Shown piece by piece: positions 49,336 to 57,835 of a stretch of 64,000 nt of DNA (position 1 is its first letter; the number at the start of each line of letters is the position of its first letter). The DNA is taken from contig JAFXTU010000040.1 in the NCBI GenBank assembly GCA_017535635.1, positions 24,208-88,207 of the forward strand, in the 5' to 3' direction. A program made the position numbers and the translations under genes. The notes beneath the pieces are model-generated. The model did not search any database. It was not told the origin of the DNA and was given only the letters and a program-made list of their open reading frames with translations. The DNA comes from Oscillospiraceae bacterium. Its GTDB lineage: Bacteria > Bacillota > Clostridia > Oscillospirales > Oscillospiraceae.

Positions 49336-49360
49336 CCACTAACCACTAACCACTAATTAT
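49336..49360. repeat. Short heptamer array upstream of the MATE gene
   Basis: Three units of CACTAAC/CACTAAT are in a row. Unlike most arrays here it is not at a stop codon but just before a promoter. Confidence 0.6.
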
Positions 49361-49362
49361 CG

Positions 49363-49391
49363 TTGACGATTCCTCCCGGCAGAGGTAAAAT
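49363..49391 (+). promoter_or_regulatory. Promoter of the MATE-HAD-nadE operon
   Basis: TTGACG (49363-49368) and TAAAAT (49386-49391) with a 17-bp spacer. The remainder of the gap 49131-49335 shows no gene. Confidence 0.65.
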
Positions 49392-49422
49392 ATCCTATCT
49401 TATCCGATGGGAGCATTGCAGC

Positions 49423-50832
49423 ATGGCGCGATCACGGCGGCCCGCCCCTGATTTGCCGGAGGGGCCTTTCATCACCAGGGACCCGGATTTTTACCGGACC
49501 TTCCTCCCTCTCCTCCTGGTCATCACCCTCCAGCAGCTGGCGGCGCTGACGGTGAACCTGGTGGACAACCTGATGCTGGGGAGATATACCGAGCTGGCCC
49601 TCTCCGGGGCCACCCTGGTGAACCAGATCCAATTCATTCTCCAGCAGCTCTGCGGCGGCATCGGCATGGGGGTCAGCGTCCTGGGGAGCCAGTACTGGGG
49701 CCGGAAGGAAGTGCGCCCCATCCGGCGCATCACCTCCGTGGGGGTGAAGTTCGCCCTGGCTTCGGGGCTGATTTTCTGCCTCCTGACCCGGCTCTTCCCC
49801 GGGTTCGTCCTGGGCATCTTTACCGGGGAGGAGGCGGTCATCGCCGAGGGGATGAAGTACCTCCGCATCATGTGCTGGACCTATCTCATCTTTGCCGTGT
49901 CCAACACCCTAATGTACTCCCTCCAGAGCGTGGAGACCGCCTTCATCGGCACGGTCATGTCCTGCAGCACCATCGTCATCAACTTCTGCCTGAACTACTG
50001 CCTCATCTACGGGCGCCTGGGCTTCCCGGAGCTGGGCATCCGGGGGGCGGCCTGGGCCACCCTTACCAGCCGCTGCGTGGAGCTGGGCATCATCCTCATC
50101 TACGTCCTCTTCATCGACAAAAAGCTAAAGATGAAGCTGAAGGACATCTTCGGCTTCGACTTTGCCTATCTGCGGGACTTCGCGGCCGCGGCTCTGCCGG
50201 TGATGGTCTCCGGCCTCATGTGGGGCGTGGCCCAGGGGGCGCAGACCGCCGTGCTGGGCCACATGGGGGCCGCGGTCATTGCCGCGAACTCCATCGCCGC
50301 CGTGATCTTCGGCATCTTCGTGGTGGTGGGCATGTCCGCCGCCAACGCCGCCTCCGTCACCATGGGAAAGACCGTGGGACGGGGCAGATTCGACTGCGTG
50401 AAGCCCTACAGCCGGACCCTGCAGCTCCTCTTCCTCTGCTTCGGCCTCCTCCAGGCTGCCCTGATGCTCCTGACGAGGAACGCCATCATCTCCTTCTACA
50501 CCGTGTCGGAGGAGGCGAGGGCCCTGGCGGGGAGCTTCCTCATCGTCCTGGCCGTCACCAGCGTGGGCTCCTGCTACGAGTTCCCGGTGGAGGGAGGCAT
50601 CATCGCCGGGGGCGGGAACCCCCGCTACCAGGCCATCGTGGACAACCTCTTCATGTGGCTCTTCACCATCCCCTCCGCGGCGATCAGCGCCTTTGTCTTC
50701 CACGCCCCGCCCCTGGTGGTCTTCTGCTTCCTGAAGGCGGACCAGCTTTTGAAGTGCATCCCCAATGGCATCGTGGTGAACCGCTACCGCTGGGTGCGGC
50801 AGCTCACACGCTCGGAGGAGGGTACGCCGTGA
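49423..50832 (+). CDS. MATE family efflux transporter
   Basis: A 469-residue, 12-TM protein. ATG 49423 follows GGGAG; the upstream in-frame ATG is polar and would overlap the promoter. 'VNLVDNLMLGRYTELALSGATLVNQIQ' and its second-half counterpart 'GAQTAVLGHMGAAVIAANSIAAVIFG' are the two pseudo-symmetric MATE signatures. It exports cationic or lipophilic compounds using Na+ or H+ gradients. Its stop overlaps the GTG of the HAD gene, so the two are coupled. Confidence 0.93.
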   Translation: MARSRRPAPDLPEGPFITRDPDFYRTFLPLLLVITLQQLAALTVNLVDNLMLGRYTELALSGATLVNQIQFILQQLCGGIGMGVSVLGSQYWGRKEVRPIRRITSVGVKFALASGLIFCLLTRLFPGFVLGIFTGEEAVIAEGMKYLRIMCWTYLIFAVSNTLMYSLQSVETAFIGTVMSCSTIVINFCLNYCLIYGRLGFPELGIRGAAWATLTSRCVELGIILIYVLFIDKKLKMKLKDIFGFDFAYLRDFAAAALPVMVSGLMWGVAQGAQTAVLGHMGAAVIAANSIAAVIFGIFVVVGMSAANAASVTMGKTVGRGRFDCVKPYSRTLQLLFLCFGLLQAALMLLTRNAIISFYTVSEEARALAGSFLIVLAVTSVGSCYEFPVEGGIIAGGGNPRYQAIVDNLFMWLFTIPSAAISAFVFHAPPLVVFCFLKADQLLKCIPNGIVVNRYRWVRQLTRSEEGTP

Positions 50833-51470
50833 GAGAGAAGTTCGGGGTCCTCTTTGACCTGGATGGGACCCTCTGGAACGCCGTGGCGGCCATCACCCCG
50901 GCCTGGAGGCGGGTCCTGGCGGAGTACGGCAAGCAGGTCACGGCGGAGGACATGAACGGGATCATGGGCCTCACGGACCGGGAGATCGCCCGCCGCTTCC
51001 TGCCCTCCCTGCCGGAGGAAGAGGGGGTCCGGGTCGTCCACGAGGCGGCCGGGGCGGAGGCCCTGGACCTGTGGGAGACCGGGGGACGCCTCTATCCGGG
51101 AGTGGAGGAGACGCTGAAGGCGCTGGCGAAGGATTATCCCCTCTTCCTCGTCTCCAACTGCATGGACGGGTACATCCCCGCCTTCCTCCACGCCCACGCC
51201 CTGGAGGAGGTGTTCACCGACGCGGCCTGGCTGGGGCACCCGGCGGACTCCAAGGCGGAAAACATCCGGGCCATCTGCACAAGCTACCGGCTGGAGAAGG
51301 CCGTGTATGTGGGGGATACCGCCTCCGACGGGGCGGCGGCAAGAGCGGCGGGGCTCCCCTTCCTCCAGGCCCTTTACGGCTTCGGGGCCGGGGCGGAGAA
51401 CGACGGGGAGATCGGGGCGATCACGGAGCTGCCGGGACTCCTGGCGGCCTTTTGGAATAACGAACCATAG
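50829..51470 (+). CDS. HAD family hydrolase (phosphoglycolate phosphatase/Gph-like)
   Basis: A 213-residue phosphatase that starts with GTG at 50829, overlapping the MATE stop (GTGA). Motif I 'GVLFDLDGTLWN' with the nucleophile Asp, motif II 'LVSNCMDG', and motif IV 'VYVGDTASDGAAARAAG' are intact, with a helical cap of type C1 between. Substrate is probably a small phosphorylated metabolite. A spacer of 17 nt separates it from nadE. Confidence 0.9.
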   Translation: MREKFGVLFDLDGTLWNAVAAITPAWRRVLAEYGKQVTAEDMNGIMGLTDREIARRFLPSLPEEEGVRVVHEAAGAEALDLWETGGRLYPGVEETLKALAKDYPLFLVSNCMDGYIPAFLHAHALEEVFTDAAWLGHPADSKAENIRAICTSYRLEKAVYVGDTASDGAAARAAGLPFLQALYGFGAGAENDGEIGAITELPGLLAAFWNNEP

Positions 51471-51487
51471 CACAGGAGGGAAAGCAC

Positions 51488-52219
51488 ATGCGGGATTATC
51501 GGGAAGAGACGGAAAAGCGGGTGGCCTTCATCCGCGCGAAGCTCGCCGAGAGCGGCGCGAAGGGTGTCGTCTACGGCAACAGCGGCGGCAAGGACAGCGC
51601 CCTGGCGGGCATCCTCTGCAAAAAGGCCTGCGAGAACACCGTGGGGATCGTGATGCCCTGCCAGTCCAAACGCAACTTCGGGGAGGACATGGCCGACGGT
51701 CTGGCCGTGGCGGAGAAGTTCGGCATCGAGGTCCGGACGGTGGACCTTACCCCGGTGAAGGAGGCCTTCACCGCCGCCCTGGGGGGCGCGGCGGAGCTGA
51801 ACAGTGCCGCCGACACCAACATCAACCCCCGGCTGCGGATGACCACGCTCTACGCCGTGGCCGCCGCGGAAAACCGCCTGGTGGCCGGGACGGGGAACCG
51901 GAGCGAGCGGTATATGGGCTACTTCACCAAGTGGGGGGACGGGGCCTGTGACTTCAACCCCATCGGGGATCTCACGGTCACGGAGATCTACGAGTTCCTC
52001 CGGTATCTGGGCGCACCGGAGAACATCATCCAAAAAGCCCCCTCCGCCGGCCTCTTCGAGGGGCAGACGGACGAGGCGGAGATGGGCGTCAGCTACGCTG
52101 CCATCGACCGGTATCTGGCCGGGGAGGCGGTGACCCCGGGGGAAGAGGCCGTCATCCGCCGCTACCATGCCCGCAGCGGCCACAAGCTGGCCTTGCCCCC
52201 GGTGTACGGAGAAGCGTAA
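51488..52219 (+). CDS. nadE: Ammonia-dependent NAD(+) synthetase
   Basis: A 243-residue enzyme that amidates nicotinate adenine dinucleotide with ammonia and ATP. The pyrophosphatase loop 'SGGKDS' is at residues 32-37, and 'GTGNRSERYMGYFTKWGDGACDFNPIGDLTVTEIYEFLRYLG' is the NAD synthase signature. No glutaminase domain is present, so it uses free ammonia. Length fits the short form. It is last of a three-gene operon with MATE and HAD genes; no NAD biosynthesis neighbour. Confidence 0.95.
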   Translation: MRDYREETEKRVAFIRAKLAESGAKGVVYGNSGGKDSALAGILCKKACENTVGIVMPCQSKRNFGEDMADGLAVAEKFGIEVRTVDLTPVKEAFTAALGGAAELNSAADTNINPRLRMTTLYAVAAAENRLVAGTGNRSERYMGYFTKWGDGACDFNPIGDLTVTEIYEFLRYLGAPENIIQKAPSAGLFEGQTDEAEMGVSYAAIDRYLAGEAVTPGEEAVIRRYHARSGHKLALPPVYGEA

Positions 52220-52239
52220 AGAAAGCCCGAAGAACGAAC

Positions 52240-52267
52240 CACCCCGGCGGCAAATGCCGCCGGGGTG
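52240..52267. terminator. Hairpin between nadE and the SDR gene
   Basis: CACCCCGGCGGC (52240-52251) pairs perfectly with 52256-52267 over a 4-nt loop. It separates convergent genes. T-runs are short on both strands. Confidence 0.7.
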
Positions 52268-52293
52268 AAAAACGATTTCAGGCGATCAGCGCT

Positions 52294-53037
52294 TTACACG
52301 TCCACGCCGCCGTCCACACGGATGAGCTGTCCGTCCACGAAAGCGGAGTCGGTGGTGGCCAGGAAGAGGGCCACGGAGGCGATCTCGCTGCCCTCGCCCA
52401 GGCGGCGCAGGCAGGTGCGGTCGATCATGGGCTGGAACACGTCCTCGCCGCCCACGGAGTCGAGCATGGCGGTCTTGATGGCGCCCGGGCAGATGCCGTT
52501 GACGTGGATGGTGGGGGCCAGCTCGTTGGCCATGGCCTTGGTGAGGCCCACCATGGCGTGCTTGCTGGTGACGTAGGCCACGAAGCCCCAGTGGGCGGCC
52601 CAGCCCACGATGGAGGCCACGTTGATGATGTGTCCGTCGCCCTTGGCCTGCATCACGGGGGCGACCTTCTGGCTGAGCATCAGGGCGCTGGTCACGTTGA
52701 CGTAGATGTCGTCCATGAATTCCTTCTCGGTGACGGTGGCGAACTGGGCCAGGGAGAGCATGCCGGCGTTGTTCATCAGGATGTCCACGGTGCCGTAGGC
52801 CTTCATGGTCTTGTCAAACACGGTCTGCGCGTAATCGGGAGCGCTGGCGTCGGCAATGACGTAAACGGCTTCGCCGCCCTCGGCCTTGATCTTGTCCACC
52901 ACGGCCTGCGCCCGCTCCGCGTTGCGGCCCGTGACGACGACCTTGGCGCCTTCCTTGGCGAAGAGGTAGGCGGTGTCCCGGCCCATGCCGGAGGTGGAAC
53001 CGGTGATGATGGCGACTTTTCCGTCGAGCTTACCCAT
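52294..53037 (-). CDS. Short-chain dehydrogenase/reductase
   Basis: A 247-residue SDR. The cofactor loop is 'ITGSTSGMGRDTAYLF' (residues about 11-26), 'LMNNAGM' is intact, and the catalytic Ser-Tyr-Lys set lies in 'VASIVGWAAHWGFVAYVTSKHAM'. 'INVASI' and 'VNGICPGAIKT' are also typical. The Arg after the second beta strand ('VVTGRNAER') suggests NADP preference (inference). Substrate unknown. Monocistronic; SD AGGAGG upstream. Confidence 0.93.
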   Translation of the reverse strand: MGKLDGKVAIITGSTSGMGRDTAYLFAKEGAKVVVTGRNAERAQAVVDKIKAEGGEAVYVIADASAPDYAQTVFDKTMKAYGTVDILMNNAGMLSLAQFATVTEKEFMDDIYVNVTSALMLSQKVAPVMQAKGDGHIINVASIVGWAAHWGFVAYVTSKHAMVGLTKAMANELAPTIHVNGICPGAIKTAMLDSVGGEDVFQPMIDRTCLRRLGEGSEIASVALFLATTDSAFVDGQLIRVDGGVDV

Positions 53038-53253
53038 GAGTGATTTCCTCCTGTATTGTCAAAAATATTAAAGTCTATCCCATCTGAATTGATTTGATTC
53101 TACCAAAGACTTCCAGTCTTGTCTATTGACGGAATTCATGATTTCCCGCCGGGAAAAGCGGTCTCTTCTGTGCTTCCTGGTGAAAACCGTCCTCTTTTCT
53201 CCGCATTTTCCCCTTCCGGACAAAAAAGGGGTGAAAATCCCCGTCTTATCCTG

Positions 53254-53259
53254 TATAAT
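53254..53259 (+). promoter_or_regulatory. -10 element for the NagD-like gene
   Basis: TATAAT at 53254-53259, with a weak -35 (GTGAAA at 53231-53236) 17 bp upstream. The rest of the 53038-53304 gap shows no gene; on the minus strand it should hold the SDR promoter, which I could not place. Confidence 0.6.
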
Positions 53260-53304
53260 ATACTGACGGAATTCTATTATTCATGCTTGGGGAGGCGCCG
53301 GACC

Positions 53305-54096
53305 ATGTCCATCGGCCGCAAAAAGCTCTTTCTTCTGGATATGGACGGCACCATCTACCTCAGCGACCGGCTCTTCGACGGGAGCGCAGAATTCCTCTCT
53401 CTGGTGAAGGAAAAAGGCGGAAAGTACGTCTTTCTCACCAACAACTCCTCCCGGGGGACCGACGCCTACATCGAAAAGCTCCGGCGCATGGGCGTCGAGA
53501 CCGGGCCGGAGGACTACCTCACCTCCGCCGATGCCCTGATCCGGGACCTGCAAAAGCGCGGCGAGGACCTTCTCTGGTACGTCGGCGGCACCCGCTCCCT
53601 CATCTCCCAGCTCCGCAGCGCGGGCGTCCGGGTGGCCGACGGGCGGGAGGAGGCCCAGGGGGTGATCCTGGGCTACGACACGGAGCTGAGCTACGAGAAG
53701 CTGGAAAACTGCTGCATCCTCCTGAACGCCGGGGTCCCCTACCTCGCCACCCACCCGGACCTGGTCTGCCCCACCTGGTACGGCAGCGCGCCGGACTGCG
53801 GCAGCGTCATTGAGATGCTCCATACCTGCACCGGCCGCCGCCCCCGGATCATCGGCAAGCCGGAGCCCAGTATGGCCCTCCTGGCCATGGAGAAGTTCGG
53901 CTTTTCCAAGGAGGAGACCTGCCTTTTGGGGGACCGGGTCTATACCGACATCGCCTGCGGCGCGAATGCGGGCATCGACACCGCCTTCCTCCTCTCCGGG
54001 GAGGGCATCCCAGCCGACATTGAGAAATATGGCGTCCGTCCCACCTGGATCTTCCCCGATATCCGGGCGGTGCTGGAGGAACTGAAAAAAGCTTAG
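53305..54096 (+). CDS. HAD-IIA family hydrolase (NagD-like)
   Basis: A 263-residue phosphatase; start at 53305 after GGGGAGG. Motif I 'LFLLDMDGTIYL', 'VFLTNNSSRG' and motif IV 'CLLGDRVYTDIACGANAGIDTAFLLSGEG' define the IIA group with a C2 cap. Known members dephosphorylate nucleotide monophosphates, p-nitrophenyl phosphate or 2-phosphoglycolate. It precedes a transporter by 28 nt, so the two may share a transcript. Confidence 0.92.
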   Translation: MSIGRKKLFLLDMDGTIYLSDRLFDGSAEFLSLVKEKGGKYVFLTNNSSRGTDAYIEKLRRMGVETGPEDYLTSADALIRDLQKRGEDLLWYVGGTRSLISQLRSAGVRVADGREEAQGVILGYDTELSYEKLENCCILLNAGVPYLATHPDLVCPTWYGSAPDCGSVIEMLHTCTGRRPRIIGKPEPSMALLAMEKFGFSKEETCLLGDRVYTDIACGANAGIDTAFLLSGEGIPADIEKYGVRPTWIFPDIRAVLEELKKA

Positions 54097-54124
54097 ACAC
54101 GAAAGAGACAAAGGAGCGAGGAAG

Positions 54125-55660
54125 ATGAAGCTCAACTACAAGCGCACCGTCTGCGTCGGCTTTGCTTTTTTCCTCATCAGCGCCTTCTGGCAGGCCTACG
54201 ACAGCATCATCCCCCTGATCCTCACGGGGAAATTCGGCCTGAGCCAGACCTTCAGCGGCATCGTCATGGCCCTGGACAACATCCTGGCCCTCTTCCTGCT
54301 ACCCCTCTTCGGCGCCATTTCGGACCGGCACCGGGGCCGCTTCGGGCGGCGCACCCCCTTCATCGTGCTGGGCACGGTCGTCGCCGCCGTCGCCTTTATC
54401 CTCCTGAGCCTGGCGGACAACGCCCAGCTGAAAAGCCTGGGGACCGCCGCGGTCATCGACGACCCTGCCGCTCTCTCCCAAATTTACGCCGCCGAGGCGG
54501 ACAAGACCCTCCTGACCCCCGAGGGACGGAGCTTCGTCCTCTCCCAGGAGCTGACGGAAGCGGAGTTCACCGCCATCCGCAGCGAGGGGGACTCTTCGGG
54601 TGACTACACGAACTACGTGGTCCCGGCCCGGCAGGCCTACGCCCGGGACGTTTCGTCCGCCCACAGAACCCCCCTCATCCTCTTCATGCTCCTGCTCCTG
54701 GTAGTCCTGGTGAGCATGTCCACCTTCCGCAGCCCCGCCGTGGCCCTGATGCCGGACGTGACCGTCAAGCCTCTCAGAAGCAAGGGCAACGCCGTCATCA
54801 ACCTCATGGGGGCCTTCGGCGGCATCCTGGTCCTGGTGCTGGGCATGGTCTTCTCCACCGGGGCGGTGAAGAACTCCCTCATGAGCTACACCGGCTTCTT
54901 CTCCATCATCGCCGGGGTCATGCTCATTGCCCTGGGCCTCTTCGTGATCACGGTGAACGAGCCCCGCTTCGTGAAGGAGATGCAGGAGGAGAGCCGCCGG
55001 TACGACATCCCGGAGGACGGGGACGAGGAAGAGCCCGGCGGGGAGAAGCACCGTCTGGGAAAGGCGGAGAAGCGCAGCCTCATTTTCCTTCTTCTCAGCA
55101 TCGTCCTCTGGTTCTTCGGCTACAACGCCGTCACCAGCAAGTACTCCGTCTACGCCTCCAGCATCCTCCACAAGGACTTTAACCTGACCCTGATCATCGC
55201 CCAGGCCGCCGCCATCGTGGCCTTCCTTCCCGTGGGCATCATCTCCAGCAAGGTGGGCCGGAAAAAGGCCATTCTGGCCGGGGTGGTGATGCTGGCCGTC
55301 GCCTTCGGGACCTTTGCCTTCCTCCGGGAGGACAGCCCAGCCCTTCTGATGAACGCCCTCTTCACCCTGGCGGGCGTCGGCTGGGCCACCATCAACGTCA
55401 ACTCCTTCCCCATGGTGGTGGAAATGTCCTCGGGCGCGGAGGTGGGGAAGTACACCGGCATCTACTACACCGCCAGCATGGCTGCCCAGGTGGCCACGCC
55501 CATGGTCTCCGGCTTCCTCATGGACAAGCTGGGGATGACCGTCCTCTTCCCCTACGCGGCGGTCTTCGCCGTCCTGGCCTTCCTCACCATGCTTGCCGTC
55601 CGCCACGGGGACTCCAAGCCGGAGGCGAAGCGGGGCCTGGAGGCGCTGGACGTGGATTAG
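54125..55660 (+). CDS. MFS transporter (SLC45/GPH-like sugar carrier)
   Basis: A 511-residue membrane protein with 12 predicted helices; 'GAISDRHRGRFGRRTPFI' is the conserved loop 2-3 of SLC45/GPH-like carriers. An extra extracytoplasmic loop of about 80 residues follows TM3 (around 105-175) and contains no known domain. A charged cytoplasmic loop 'RYDIPEDGDEEEPGG' separates the halves. Substrate is possibly a disaccharide or glycoside (inference). Confidence 0.85.
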   Translation: MKLNYKRTVCVGFAFFLISAFWQAYDSIIPLILTGKFGLSQTFSGIVMALDNILALFLLPLFGAISDRHRGRFGRRTPFIVLGTVVAAVAFILLSLADNAQLKSLGTAAVIDDPAALSQIYAAEADKTLLTPEGRSFVLSQELTEAEFTAIRSEGDSSGDYTNYVVPARQAYARDVSSAHRTPLILFMLLLLVVLVSMSTFRSPAVALMPDVTVKPLRSKGNAVINLMGAFGGILVLVLGMVFSTGAVKNSLMSYTGFFSIIAGVMLIALGLFVITVNEPRFVKEMQEESRRYDIPEDGDEEEPGGEKHRLGKAEKRSLIFLLLSIVLWFFGYNAVTSKYSVYASSILHKDFNLTLIIAQAAAIVAFLPVGIISSKVGRKKAILAGVVMLAVAFGTFAFLREDSPALLMNALFTLAGVGWATINVNSFPMVVEMSSGAEVGKYTGIYYTASMAAQVATPMVSGFLMDKLGMTVLFPYAAVFAVLAFLTMLAVRHGDSKPEAKRGLEALDVD

Positions 55661-55815
55661 GGAGTCAGGCTCCCTCTTTGAGGGAGCTGTCAGCGAAGCT
55701 GACTGAGGGAGTCCCCTGTCGTTTTGCCGCACCCCTGGGGAGCGCTCTGTCTTTGCAGGACTCCTTCCGTCGCCTGCGGCGACGCCTCCCTCAAAGAGGG
55801 AGGCGGAGCTCTTCA
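55661..55815. repeat. Miniature repeat element after the MFS gene
   Basis: Starts at the base after the stop codon. Its 55664-55715 part is the inverted counterpart of 5116-5166, containing AGCTGTCAGCGAAGCTGAC. The right end has a CCTCCCTC-AAA-GAGGGAGG hairpin. It fills the 172-bp gap to the next gene and ends close to that gene's start. Confidence 0.75.
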
Positions 55816-55832
55816 TTTTGGAGGTTCAGGTT

Positions 55833-56675
55833 TTGCGGATCGCTGCCGTTATTCTTCTCATTCTCGTGCTGGGCTATACCGCGGCGCTGCTGGCGCTGCG
55901 GTGCCGGCGTCATGGCCGGGGCTGGGAAAAGCTCCTTGGTCGGCGCTACGCCCACCGGGGCTATCACGACAAGCCTCAGATCCCGGAAAACTCCCTCCCC
56001 GCCTTCCGCCGGGCCCTGGAGCGGGGCTGGGGGGCGGAGCTGGACATCCACCTCCTGCGGGACGGGACCCTGGCGGTCTTCCACGACTCGGATCTCCGGC
56101 GCTGCGCCGGGGTGGAGGGGACCATGGAGGATCTGGACCTGGCCGCCCTGTCCGAGCTCCGGCTGGAGGGGACGGAAGAAAGGGTACCCCTCTTCTCTGA
56201 AGTCCTGGCCCTCTTTGAGGGGAAAGCCCCCCTGATCATAGAGCTGAAGGCCCACGGGGGGAACCACCGGGCGCTGACGGAGGCGGTCCTCCGGGTGCTG
56301 GAGGGCTATCGGGGGGACTACTGCATCGAGTCCTTCGACCCCAGGGTCCTCATGGTGCTGCGGAAAACGGCGCCGACGGTCCTCCGGGGACAGCTGAGCA
56401 TGGACTTCCGGCAGGGAGACGAGCCGCTTCCCGGCTGGCAGTGCTTTTTCCTCAGCAATCTGCTCCTGAATTTCCTCACGGTCCCGGACTTCATCGCCTA
56501 CCGTTTTGAGGACCGGGAGCGCTGGGCCCCCCGGCGCTGCGTCCGCCTCTGGGGCGCCAGGGAGGCCAGCTGGACCCTGCGGAGCCGGGAAGACCTGGAG
56601 AAGGCCGAGGCGGCGGGCTGCCTCCCCATCTTCGAGCGCTTCGACCCTGAGGAAGAACCAAGTCAAAACAAGTAA
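55833..56675 (+). CDS. Glycerophosphodiester phosphodiesterase family protein
   Basis: A 280-residue membrane-anchored GDPD. No ATG is available near the N terminus; TTG 55833 lies eight bases after GGAGG, while TTG 55818 overlaps the SD. One TM (about residues 3-22) precedes the catalytic barrel: 'YAHRGYHDKPQIPENSLPAFRRAL' with the His-Arg pair, 'AELDIHLLRDGTLAVFHD' with Glu, Asp and the second His, then 'LIIELK' and 'GDYCIESFDPRVL'. It splits glycerophosphodiesters to glycerol 3-phosphate and an alcohol, at the inner face or outside the membrane. Confidence 0.9.
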   Translation: MRIAAVILLILVLGYTAALLALRCRRHGRGWEKLLGRRYAHRGYHDKPQIPENSLPAFRRALERGWGAELDIHLLRDGTLAVFHDSDLRRCAGVEGTMEDLDLAALSELRLEGTEERVPLFSEVLALFEGKAPLIIELKAHGGNHRALTEAVLRVLEGYRGDYCIESFDPRVLMVLRKTAPTVLRGQLSMDFRQGDEPLPGWQCFFLSNLLLNFLTVPDFIAYRFEDRERWAPRRCVRLWGAREASWTLRSREDLEKAEAAGCLPIFERFDPEEEPSQNK

Positions 56676-56712
56676 GCCATCGTCGCTTCGGAAAAGAATA
56701 AGGTGATATCAA

Positions 56713-57102
56713 ATGGCAAGTGAAAGAGCGTCTATTTTCTGCATCAAGTGCGGCCGGGAGATCAAGGAGCCGGGCCGGTACTGCCCCTACTGCGCCGCCG
56801 AGCTGCCGGGCCAGGAGGAAGAGGGAGAAGAGCGGAAGGAACAGGACCCCAACATCGGCTACTGGAACTTCTACGGGGCCGTCCCCGACGACGAGAACCT
56901 CACTGCCGGGCCCATGGGGGCAAGGGGCTGGCTGCGCTTCATCGCCGTGGTCCTCTTCATCCTCTCCGCCGTGGCGGCCCTGGGCTTCAACGGCTGGAGC
57001 TGGACCTTCCGCTGGGGCCGGGCGGGTCTGATCCTGGGGATCGGCCTGGGCGTGGCCGTGATCCTCTTTGCCCTTTCCTTCGCTTTCAAAAAGCAGGACT
57101 GA
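56713..57102 (+). CDS. Zinc-ribbon membrane protein
   Basis: A 129-residue protein with an N-terminal zinc ribbon 'CIKCGREIKEPGRYCPYCAAE' split over residues about 10-30, an acidic linker, and two TM helices (about 75-92 and 100-122). No family function is established. It lies between the phosphodiesterase and an XRE regulator, 19 nt from the latter. Confidence 0.75.
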   Translation: MASERASIFCIKCGREIKEPGRYCPYCAAELPGQEEEGEERKEQDPNIGYWNFYGAVPDDENLTAGPMGARGWLRFIAVVLFILSAVAALGFNGWSWTFRWGRAGLILGIGLGVAVILFALSFAFKKQD

Positions 57103-57121
57103 TCGTTCAGGCAGGGAATTC

Positions 57122-57790
57122 ATGGACGAGATCAAGGCAGCCTTTGCCAGCAACCTGATCCGGCTCCGCACGGCCCGGGGCCTGACCCAGGCGGAGCTGG
57201 GGGAAAAACTGCACTACACGGACAAGGCCGTTTCCAAATGGGAGCGGGCGGAGTCGGTGCCCGACGCCTTTGTGCTCATGGAGCTGGGGAAGCTCTTCGG
57301 CGTCAGCGTGGACCATCTGCTTACCTCCCACGACAAGTGGCAGCCCCCTCCCACCCTCCGCTCGGAGAAGGAGACCTACAGCCGCCTCTTCATTCTCCTC
57401 AGCTCCATCGCCGCAGTCTGGACCCTGTGTATGGTGGAGTTCGTGGTGGTGTGGACGGTGCTGGGCGCTATCCAGTGGATCGTCTTTGTGGCGGCGGTGC
57501 CCCTGAGCCTCATCGTGCTGCTGGTGTTCAACAGCGTCTGGTTCCGAGGCCGGGGCAACATGTTCATCGTCATGGGCCTGGTGCTGAGCCTGGTGCTGCT
57601 CATCTATCTCATGCTCCTGAAGTACCACATCTGGCAGGTCTTTCTGATCCTGCTCCCGGCGGAGCTGCTGGTCGTCCTGGCCTTCCAGATCCGCCGCGGA
57701 GCCTTGAAAACAAAGGACTCTACCGGCAGTAGAGTCCCCGAAGCGAAGGGTAGAGAGGCAAAAATAAAAGGTAGCTTGCCCAAAGAGTAA
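57122..57790 (+). CDS. XRE family regulator with C-terminal TM helices
   Basis: A 222-residue protein. The N-terminal helix-turn-helix is 'NLIRLRTARGLTQAELGEKLHYTDKAVSKWERAESVPDAFVLMELGKLFGVSVDHLL' (about residues 10-68). The C-terminal two-thirds carry four TM helices (about 90-190). Membrane-tethered XRE proteins of this kind are common in Clostridia and may sense membrane state (inference). ATG 57122 is used because the upstream in-frame codons overlap the preceding gene. Confidence 0.88.
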   Translation: MDEIKAAFASNLIRLRTARGLTQAELGEKLHYTDKAVSKWERAESVPDAFVLMELGKLFGVSVDHLLTSHDKWQPPPTLRSEKETYSRLFILLSSIAAVWTLCMVEFVVVWTVLGAIQWIVFVAAVPLSLIVLLVFNSVWFRGRGNMFIVMGLVLSLVLLIYLMLLKYHIWQVFLILLPAELLVVLAFQIRRGALKTKDSTGSRVPEAKGREAKIKGSLPKE

Positions 57791-57835
57791 GCCTTCGCTT
57801 ACACTTGCCGCAGGATTCTGACAAAGGAGAAGACT

